DNA from: Kapaibacterium sp038202665
GTDB taxonomy: Bacteria > Bacteroidota > Ignavibacteria > Kapaibacteriales > Kapaibacteriaceae
Direction: 5' to 3'
NCBI GenBank assembly: GCA_038202665.1
Contig: JBBRES010000164.1
Location: forward strand, 1 to 5,118
Length of the DNA stretch: 5,118 nt
Shown: in pieces, positions 1-5,118 of the stretch
How the letters are laid out: each line of letters begins with the position of its first letter
Numbering within the stretch: position 1 is the stretch's first letter
Position numbers and translations under genes: made by a program
The notes under the pieces: generated by a model
Database searches by the model: none
What the model was told of the DNA's origin: nothing
The model's input: the letters and a program-made list of their open reading frames with translations, nothing else

Positions 1-339
1 ACCGAGCACGTCGCCACTCTCAGACGTCGTAAGAAACGCGCGGTGATGTCCGCCTGCGTTGAAAGTACCGGAAACAAGTTCAGGTCCGCCCTGATTTGAG
101 GTGCCATACATTGGAATGCGATAGATAGCCGCCACACCGGATCGCTCGGACGTAAAGCAAATGGACTGTCGTCGATCTGTGATGCACGGAGCATAGTCAT
201 CTGCAGGCGAATTCATCGCATCCATAGGCAATGGCGCCATCCACTGTTCAGACGCATCATAGAGCGGCTGTGCATGCACAACCGTATCGTACGCCATGAA
301 GGCGATGAGTACGAGAACGATATGGTAAATCTTATACAC
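1..339 (-). CDS. Secreted PD40/WD40-like beta-propeller protein, N-terminal part (3' end beyond the left edge)
   Basis: An open frame of 113 codons runs from a GTG at 339-337 to base 1 without a stop. The first ~23 residues form a signal peptide: a lysine at position 3, a hydrophobic stretch (IVLVLIAFMAY), then a V-H-A cleavage site before Q24. The mature part contains DDYAPCITDRRQSICFTSER (about 48-67) followed by SGVAAIYRI, matching the PD40 blade pattern (x-x-P-x-I-T-x-D-x-x-x-I-x-F-T-S-x-R-x-G-x-x-x-I-Y). A second blade seems to start near residue 97. Such blades occur in periplasmic TolB-like and OmpA-associated surface proteins; the C-terminal domains that would decide the role are not visible. 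The next in-frame ATG (codon 15) would cut the signal peptide in half, which favours GTG. The start overlaps the end of queE by 8 nt, and no clear ribosome site precedes it. The family call is fairly secure; the function is unknown. Confidence 0.75.
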   Translation of the reverse strand, partial: MYKIYHIVLVLIAFMAYDTVVHAQPLYDASEQWMAPLPMDAMNSPADDYAPCITDRRQSICFTSERSGVAAIYRIPMYGTSNQGGPELVSGTFNAGGHHRAFLTTSESGDVLG

Positions 340-994
340 CGCGTGTTTCTGGATGCCAGATAAACTTATGCATTTGCAGTTGGAAGCGCACGTCGAGTTT
401 GTCTGCTAAAATCCATTCCACAACATCTCTGAACTCGAGTGCACCGAATACACATGAAAGCAGCACGGCAGTGGTTAATCGCGGAAGGTCGTAGCGCCTG
501 ATCACGTCGCGCGCAAACTCATAGTCTCGGCGCGAGGCCAATACAAACTTGATCTCGTCCGATGGACGCAAGGCCTCAAGATTCTCCCAATGATTCAATG
601 GTTCCATTTTTGAATCGGGACATTTGACGTCGACAATACGAACGACGCGTGTGTCCACCGACGACACCTCGATGTGTCCACCCGTCTCTACCGCCACCGT
701 ATAACCAACATCACAAAGGTGCGCCATCAGTGGCAACACTTCTGGTTGCTCAAGCGGCTCGCCGCCCGTGAATTCTACAAAAGAACAACCGATGCGTTCG
801 ACCTCTGCGATGATCTCTTTGCCCGTCATGAGCGTCGCTACAACGCGTTTGTCGAGAGCATAGGGTGTATCGCACCAAACACAGCGAAGCTTGCAGCCTT
901 GCATGCGCACGAAGGTGCATGGCATGCCGGCACGGCTCCCCTCTCCCTGGACGGAGAAGAAAATTTCGCTGACGTTGAATTGGTGTTCGAGCAT
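332..994 (-). CDS. queE: 7-carboxy-7-deazaguanine synthase QueE (radical SAM)
   Basis: QueE converts 6-carboxy-5,6,7,8-tetrahydropterin to 7-carboxy-7-deazaguanine, a cytosolic step toward preQ0 and the tRNA nucleoside queuosine. The protein is 220 aa from the ATG at 994, near the usual family length (~210-225). Visible family marks are FFSVQGEGSRAG near the N-terminus, the CX3CX2C cluster in GCKLRCVWCDT (Cys34, Cys38, Cys41; binds the 4Fe-4S cluster and SAM), FTGGEP (75-80, SAM contact), ETGG (103-106), DVKCPDS (122-128) and a C-terminal QLQMHKFIWHP. An in-frame TTG at 1003 would add three residues (M-Y-P); the ATG is preferred because the homologous part begins just after it. Neither start has a clear Shine-Dalgarno site. 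The gene lies 17 nt after recG, so it is probably co-transcribed. No other queuosine gene (queC, queD, queF) is in the window. No key residue is missing. Confidence 0.93.
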   Translation of the reverse strand: MLEHQFNVSEIFFSVQGEGSRAGMPCTFVRMQGCKLRCVWCDTPYALDKRVVATLMTGKEIIAEVERIGCSFVEFTGGEPLEQPEVLPLMAHLCDVGYTVAVETGGHIEVSSVDTRVVRIVDVKCPDSKMEPLNHWENLEALRPSDEIKFVLASRRDYEFARDVIRRYDLPRLTTAVLLSCVFGALEFRDVVEWILADKLDVRFQLQMHKFIWHPETRGV

Positions 995-1011
995 AGGGTA
1001 CAAAGATACGA

Positions 1012-3234
1012 TTATGCAATTCGCATGTAGTCTTGTGCGCCTTGATACCGTTGCTGTAGATACATGCGCGTACGGGCAACATCGGGGTGACGTAGATGTG
1101 GGTCGCGATCAATGAGTGCAAAGGCATCTTGCCGCGCCCGTGCGATCATCGGCGTGTCGTTCACTAGGTCTGTGAAAACAAAGTCCGGCAGGCCGCTTTG
1201 TCGCGTTCCCAGAACGTCTCCAGGTCCGCGCAAGGAAAGATCCACCTCGGCAATTCGGAACCCGTCCGTGGTCTCTTCCATGGTCTTGAGACGGATGATT
1301 GACGACGCACGCTCTTCGGCTGCATTCTTTCGGTTGATCTGATACTTGAAATGGTCTTTGGTGGCAAGGAAGCAATACGACGCATGCTCACCACGGCCTA
1401 CACGTCCGCGTAGCTGATGCAACTGCGAGAGTCCAAATCGTTCGGCATTCTCGATGATCATCACCGTCGCATTAGGAACGTCGATGCCAACTTCCACAAC
1501 TGTTGTGGCTACAAGGATGTCATACTTTCGTGCAAGGAAGTCGCGCATCGCGTCTTCCTTTTCATACCATAGTTGCTGACCATGCAGCAGCCCCATCTTC
1601 AAGTCTGGGAACACATCACGCTGCAGTGATTCGAAGTGCTCAACCGCTGATTTCAATTCGAGTTTTTCGGATTTCTCGACAAGCGGATAGACGATATAGA
1701 CCTGTCTGCCCTCTGCAACTTGCTCGCGCACGAAGAGGTGCACGGCATCGAGCTGACTCTCATACACTACCGTTGTGACAATGGGTTTCCGGTCCTTTGG
1801 AAGTTCATCAATCACCGACACGTCAAGGTCGCCGTAGGCCGTCATCGACAGCGTACGCGGAATGGGCGTTGCAGACATCACAAGAATATGCGGTGCCTTG
1901 CCGCCCTCATTCGACTCGCATCCTAAGCGCCGCAATGCTGCGCGTTGCTCAACACCGAAACGATGTTGTTCGTCTATGATCGCAAGGCCGAGCTTGTGGT
2001 AGGCAACACTACTTTCGAACATGGCATGCGTTCCGATCACAATGTTCGCTTCACCGCTTGCAATCTCCGACAGCACTTTTGATCGAAGGGCCTTTCGCTG
2101 TCCTCCAACAAGCTGTGTGCATCGAATATCTGTTGCGCTCAAAAGTCGTTGAATGCTGTTGAAGTGTTGCTCTGCAAGGATCTCCGTAGGTGCCATGATG
2201 AGGGTTTGATAGCCATTGTCGACGGCACACAGCATACACAGCAATGCAACGATGGTCTTACCGGATCCCACATCACCTTGCAACAGTCGGTTCATCGGTG
2301 CGCCAGACGTCATGTCGCGTGTGATCTCGTGTATCACACGTCGCTGCGCAGCCGTCAGATCAAACGGGAGACCCTCTACAAGTGCTCGCGCATGCGGACT
2401 CTTTGCTTGCATGGGCACACCAAACTCCGGCACTCGTTGCGTTCTCTTGCGCACTGCAAGCAGGAGTTCAAAAAAGAAGAGCTCTTCATACTTCATGCGC
2501 TCGCGAGCAGCACGCACAGAAGCAAGTGTTGATGGGAAGTGTAGCTCACGCAGTGCCGTAGATCTCGACATGAATCCGTGCTGTCGAACAAATTCCTCAG
2601 GCAGCGGATCCGACATCGAATCCAGTGTCCGATCGATCACATGCTCTACAATACTGCGCATCATGCGGAGCGTCAGACCTGCATTTCGCATCCCCTGAGT
2701 GATCGTGTATTTCGGTAAGATGGCACCAGCTCGATACTGCTCCATCTCTTCTTCTTCGACGCGCTCAATCTCTGGATGATGAAACGTGATGTGATTCCAT
2801 CGCGGGTCGAAATCCGGCGCGCCAGAGATCACCACGTGCTGCCCTTGCGCCAGCACACGTTTGTAATACGCCACCATATTCCAAAAAATCAACGTTGCCG
2901 ATGCTCCGCTTCCGTCGCTTACAACCACCGAGAGCATTGCTCGGCCCTTCCCGTAGGATTGTTCTCGAACATCGGCAACAACGGCAACAAGCGTTACTTC
3001 TGCCGTCACCTTTGTGAGTGTAGCAGCATCAGAGTTCCAGAGATTAGGTTTTCGGAAGGTGGCAAGGAGCGCGGCGATCGATGGGGCCGCACTTCTGTCT
3101 ACATATCCGCGCGGGACATACATCAGCACATCTTCGGGAGTGACGAGACCTTCCGATGCCAGCACTTCTGCGCGACGTGGGCCAACACCCTTTACATACT
3201 GCAGTGGCAGGATCTTCCGCTCTTCGTCGCTCAT
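1012..3234 (-). CDS. recG: ATP-dependent DNA helicase RecG
   Basis: RecG is a monomeric superfamily 2 double-strand DNA translocase that remodels stalled forks, Holliday junctions, D-loops and R-loops. From the ATG at 3234 the protein is 740 aa. In order it shows an N-terminal helix-hairpin-type segment (YVKGVGPRRAEVL), a wedge/OB domain (about 75-155, with LIFWN and the HHPEIE end), Walker A GDVGSGKT (320-327), APTEILAEQH (motif Ia), DEQH box (421-424), SATPIPRT (454-461, motif III), VATTVVEVGIDVPNA (575-589, motif V), QLHQLRGRVGRG (604-615, motif VI), and the RecG-specific TRG region with LRGPGDVLGTRQSG (668-681). All catalytic motifs are intact. It is somewhat longer than E. coli RecG (693 aa), partly from extra residues before the OB fold (about 50-73). 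A GTG at 3255 would add seven residues, but the ATG overlaps the stop of the upstream lipoprotein gene as ATGA, which favours it and suggests translational coupling. Confidence 0.97.
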   Translation of the reverse strand: MSDEERKILPLQYVKGVGPRRAEVLASEGLVTPEDVLMYVPRGYVDRSAAPSIAALLATFRKPNLWNSDAATLTKVTAEVTLVAVVADVREQSYGKGRAMLSVVVSDGSGASATLIFWNMVAYYKRVLAQGQHVVISGAPDFDPRWNHITFHHPEIERVEEEEMEQYRAGAILPKYTITQGMRNAGLTLRMMRSIVEHVIDRTLDSMSDPLPEEFVRQHGFMSRSTALRELHFPSTLASVRAARERMKYEELFFFELLLAVRKRTQRVPEFGVPMQAKSPHARALVEGLPFDLTAAQRRVIHEITRDMTSGAPMNRLLQGDVGSGKTIVALLCMLCAVDNGYQTLIMAPTEILAEQHFNSIQRLLSATDIRCTQLVGGQRKALRSKVLSEIASGEANIVIGTHAMFESSVAYHKLGLAIIDEQHRFGVEQRAALRRLGCESNEGGKAPHILVMSATPIPRTLSMTAYGDLDVSVIDELPKDRKPIVTTVVYESQLDAVHLFVREQVAEGRQVYIVYPLVEKSEKLELKSAVEHFESLQRDVFPDLKMGLLHGQQLWYEKEDAMRDFLARKYDILVATTVVEVGIDVPNATVMIIENAERFGLSQLHQLRGRVGRGEHASYCFLATKDHFKYQINRKNAAEERASSIIRLKTMEETTDGFRIAEVDLSLRGPGDVLGTRQSGLPDFVFTDLVNDTPMIARARQDAFALIDRDPHLRHPDVARTRMYLQQRYQGAQDYMRIA
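3231..3234 (-). promoter_or_regulatory. ATGA stop-start overlap, META gene to recG
   Basis: The TGA of the META gene (3233-3231) overlaps the ATG of recG (3234-3232). It decides the recG start against the GTG at 3255 and suggests coupled translation. Upstream there is only a weak purine run (AGAAG). Confidence 0.65.
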
Positions 3235-3653
3235 CGTTGCACTTCTGTTCTGCACGAGAGAATCGTGTCTGTCTCACGTTCTCCTAACAAGTAGAGTTGG
3301 TCTTTGTCCACAACAAACGAGCGCACTTCCGAAAGTGCCTTGATGATTCGATTCTCTCGTGGCATGTCTTCGCACATCATGCGAGTAGATGCGATAGCTC
3401 CAATGCGAATCGTCGTTCCATCGGTTGTGAAGGTGGTAGAGATGGCATTGCAGCCACCATAGCCCGAAAGTCGATCTTCACTAAAAATGAGTTGTGGCGA
3501 GCGTGAATCGGACGGAGCGGACAGGCGTTCTGTTCTCACAGATTCAACGTACCAAGTGCGACCACTCAAGGCAACGGAAGGCGCTGTAGACTTCGTCGTA
3601 CTACACGACCAAACAAACGTGATCGCTATAACACAGAAGAAAAGCCTGATCAT
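3231..3653 (-). CDS. META-domain (HslJ-like) putative lipoprotein
   Basis: This is a 140-aa protein with a short signal sequence (MIRLFFCVIAITF) ending in V-W-S-C, so Cys17 is the likely lipidated residue. Tryptophan at -2 is not the classic L-A/S-G/A-C lipobox, but lipoboxes are looser in Bacteroidota-like bacteria. A Ser/Thr-rich linker follows, then one META domain: GRTWYVESV (31-39), PQLIFSEDRLSGYGGCN (53-69), IRIGAIASTRMMC (82-94) and a C-terminal strand region DQLYLLGE (118-125). The GCN and T-x-M-x-C elements are the family signature. META domains occur in E. coli HslJ, linked to novobiocin tolerance, and in many envelope lipoproteins; the biochemical function is mostly unknown. Ser18 after the lipid cysteine, rather than Asp, would not give Lol retention at the inner membrane by the E. 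coli rule. It overlaps the gene before and the gene after it by 4 nt each. No Shine-Dalgarno site is seen. Confidence 0.85.
   Translation of the reverse strand: MIRLFFCVIAITFVWSCSTTKSTAPSVALSGRTWYVESVRTERLSAPSDSRSPQLIFSEDRLSGYGGCNAISTTFTTDGTTIRIGAIASTRMMCEDMPRENRIIKALSEVRSFVVDKDQLYLLGERETDTILSCRTEVQR
3650..3653 (-). promoter_or_regulatory. ATGA stop-start overlap, DinB-family gene to META gene
   Basis: The TGA of the DinB-family gene (3652-3650) and the ATG of the META lipoprotein gene (3653-3651) share bases. With no Shine-Dalgarno site before this ATG, translation is probably by re-initiation by ribosomes finishing the upstream gene. Confidence 0.7.
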
Positions 3654-4129
3654 GGTGTGGCGAGAATCGAACGAGTATAAACGATGTAGTCCGTTGGTGG
3701 TGGGGTTGCACCAGTCGCACGAATAAGAACGGACACTTCGTCCATGTGATGCGTTGTGTGATTGATGACGTGAAAGACAATGTCACGCAATGGTTGCGTG
3801 AAAACGATGCCGCTCAAATTTGCATACGTAATGGTCGCGTCTACTCCCGCCTCGCCGCCTTGTAGCAAGACATCGACCCATGCCGCTGAATCGACGACAT
3901 TCCGTTCGAGAGCCTGATCGATGGTGAGCGGTTCGTTTATGTCTGTTATGACGGCACCGTCCCGTATTCGTTCGAGCCAAACACGTCTGGCATTCACGGT
4001 GTGCTGGAAAAGGAACACAATACGAGCGTCGTGCACGAGGTTGTGCTCTATGCACGCATCGGAAAGTTTTTCCATCATCCATGATCCATAGTGGAACATG
4101 GTGCCGAACCACGATGCCGCATTCTGCAT
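3650..4129 (-). CDS. DinB/YfiT-family putative metal-binding protein
   Basis: This is a 159-aa protein, typical for the DinB-like four-helix-bundle family. The signature is near the C-terminus: FHVINHTTHHMDEV (119-132), then LIRATGATPPPTDYIVY (135-151), matching the family pattern H-x-x-x-H with G-x-x-P-P-x-x-D-x-x-x-Y. His43 in LFQHTVNARRVW together with His124 and His128 would form the usual metal-binding histidine triad. The family is named after Bacillus subtilis DinB, a damage-inducible protein, and is unrelated to E. coli DNA polymerase IV. Members include mycothiol- or bacillithiol-dependent enzymes, but most have no known substrate, so no reaction is assigned. The start ATG has GGAG 8 nt upstream, the best ribosome site in the window. 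The gene begins 14 nt after the aminotransferase stop and its TGA overlaps the META gene start. A link to DNA damage through nearby recG is possible but unsupported. Confidence 0.85.
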   Translation of the reverse strand: MQNAASWFGTMFHYGSWMMEKLSDACIEHNLVHDARIVFLFQHTVNARRVWLERIRDGAVITDINEPLTIDQALERNVVDSAAWVDVLLQGGEAGVDATITYANLSGIVFTQPLRDIVFHVINHTTHHMDEVSVLIRATGATPPPTDYIVYTRSILATP

Positions 4130-4137
4130 GACAAAGA

Positions 4138-4141
4138 CTCC
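4138..4141 (-). promoter_or_regulatory. Shine-Dalgarno site of the DinB-family gene
   Basis: GGAG lies 8 nt before the ATG at 4129, within the 14-nt gap after the aminotransferase stop. It supports that start. The other starts in the window show no comparable site. Confidence 0.55.
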
Positions 4142-4143
4142 GT

Positions 4144-5118
4144 TTATCTAACCACCGTCATCCAGCCATGTACGTCGGGCGCTTGTCCATAACGGATGGC
4201 ATTGAGATGGCGCTTGAGGGTGAACATCGTATCGGTTGGAAGCACAGGAAGTGTAAACTCTTCTGTGTCGATGGCAATGCTGCCAATGGGAGCGACGGCA
4301 GCGGCCGTACCTACGCCAAAGGCCTCTGTTACACGGCCAGCACGGAGTCCTTGGGCGAGATCATCGACGGTAACAAGTCGTTCTGAAAATGGCAGACCTA
4401 GGTCGTTTGCAATCGTCAGCACACTTTCTCTTGTGACGCCGTCCAGAATCGTGTCTGTGAGTGACGGGGTCACGATCACGCCGTCGATCACGAACATCAC
4501 ATTCATCGTGCCCGACTCTTCAACTACTCGGTGGTCCTTCGCATCTGTCCAGATCACCTGATCAAATCCATCCTTTTGGGCGAGCTGCGTGGGGAGCATT
4601 GCAGCCGCGTAGTTACCTGCGCATTTCGCAAACCCTGTTCCACCGGTAACAGCACGCGCAAACACGCGTTCGATACGGACTCGGAGTGGGCGTGCATAGA
4701 GCGGACGGAACGGTCCACCAACCACCATGTAGAGGTAGTCGTCGGAAACCTTGATACCCATGCGTTCTTCACTCGCGATCACGAAAGGTCGAATATAATA
4801 TGCGCTATCAGGTCCGGGCGGCACCCACAAACGATCTGCTCGCACAAGATTCACGATGCCCTCACGGAAGTGTTCCAAGGGAATCGTAGGCATACACATG
4901 CGGGTAAGAGATTTATTGAATCGCTCGTGGTGCTTTTCAATGCGGAACACGGCAACATCGCCATTGTCGTATCGGTAGGCCTTCATGCCCTCGAAAACGA
5001 TTTGCGCATAGTGCAATCCGAGCGCCAATGGCGACATCTCGATGGGAGCGAAAGGTTTGAGCTCACAGTGCTTCCAATGCTTATCGGAATGCTCCGCGAT
5101 ACTCATGTGCTCACTTGG
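4144..5118 (-). CDS. ilvE: Branched-chain amino acid aminotransferase (5' end beyond the right edge)
   Basis: This PLP enzyme (fold type IV) transfers the amino group between glutamate and the keto acids of leucine, isoleucine and valine. It is the last step of their synthesis and the first of their breakdown. The visible 324 residues match the large BCAT subfamily (about 350 aa, like eukaryotic BCATs): LHYAQIVFEGMKAYR, RLNRS-like ERFNKSLTRMCMP, YYIRPFVIASE, GGTGFAKCAGNYAA with the PLP lysine (codon at 4626-4624), EESGTMNVMFV, ILDGVTRESVL, EAFGVGTAAAVAPI and a C-terminal IRYGQ...GWM. The ATG at 5106 is probably not the start: the frame stays open to the window edge, reading P-S-E-H-M, which fits the conserved (S/T)-D-H-M segment of the N-terminal domain. 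About 25-40 residues therefore lie outside. The human-type redox CxxC centre is not seen. Other class IV aminotransferases are less likely given the motif set. Confidence 0.93.
   Translation of the reverse strand, partial: PSEHMSIAEHSDKHWKHCELKPFAPIEMSPLALGLHYAQIVFEGMKAYRYDNGDVAVFRIEKHHERFNKSLTRMCMPTIPLEHFREGIVNLVRADRLWVPPGPDSAYYIRPFVIASEERMGIKVSDDYLYMVVGGPFRPLYARPLRVRIERVFARAVTGGTGFAKCAGNYAAAMLPTQLAQKDGFDQVIWTDAKDHRVVEESGTMNVMFVIDGVIVTPSLTDTILDGVTRESVLTIANDLGLPFSERLVTVDDLAQGLRAGRVTEAFGVGTAAAVAPIGSIAIDTEEFTLPVLPTDTMFTLKRHLNAIRYGQAPDVHGWMTVVR

Noticed and set aside
995..1011. Possible terminator or promoter between recG and queE
   Set aside because: The gap is only 17 nt, with no hairpin followed by a T-run and no room for a separate promoter; read-through is more likely.
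674..1127. Plus-strand frame 674-1030 and minus-strand frame 750-1127 around the queE/recG junction
   Set aside because: Both overlap the conserved coding frames of queE or recG, have unremarkable shadow-like composition and match no family I know.
2216..2698. A 160-codon plus-strand open frame opposite recG
   Set aside because: It is fully antisense to a well-conserved helicase, is rich in Ser/Arg/Cys as expected from reverse reading, and shows no recognisable motif. The same holds for the 172-codon frame at 2776-3294.
3650..4129. Reading the DinB-family gene as DNA polymerase IV (dinB)
   Set aside because: Shared name only. The protein is 159 aa, carries the H-x-x-x-H signature of the four-helix-bundle family and has no polymerase motifs.
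1..5118. CRISPR array, insertion sequence, tRNA/rRNA gene or riboswitch
   Set aside because: No regularly spaced repeats, transposase motifs, terminal inverted repeats or tRNA-like segments were seen by eye. Nearly every base lies in one of six conserved coding frames.

Overview
The window is a single uninterrupted run of six genes, all read on the minus strand, with almost no non-coding DNA. In transcription order (right to left) they are: a branched-chain aminotransferase (ilvE-like, 5' end outside the window), a DinB/YfiT-family putative metalloprotein, a small META-domain lipoprotein, the DNA helicase RecG, the queuosine-pathway radical-SAM enzyme QueE, and the N-terminal part of a secreted PD40-type beta-propeller protein that runs off the left edge.

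Junctions are very tight: 14 nt between ilvE and the DinB-family gene, 4-nt ATGA overlaps at DinB/META and META/recG, 17 nt between recG and queE, and an 8-nt overlap between queE and the PD40 gene. This looks like one transcription unit whose promoter lies to the right of the window and whose terminator lies to the left. I see no internal promoter, terminator, RNA gene, repeat, mobile element or CRISPR array.

The organism is a bacterium using the standard bacterial code (TGA acts as stop in two genes), with base composition close to half GC. Weak or absent Shine-Dalgarno sites at most starts, a large-subfamily BCAT, a META lipoprotein with a loose lipobox and an exported PD40 protein fit the Bacteroidota/Chlorobiota (FCB) group. 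This assignment is inferred from gene style only and is low confidence.

The genes do not form an obvious pathway. They are amino-acid metabolism, genome maintenance, tRNA modification and cell-envelope functions, as is common in compact housekeeping operons. I found no convincing new biological system. The most useful points are corrections to gene starts: the aminotransferase begins beyond the right edge, recG and queE probably start at internal ATGs rather than upstream GTG/TTG codons, and the leftmost 339 bases hold a GTG-started partial gene.
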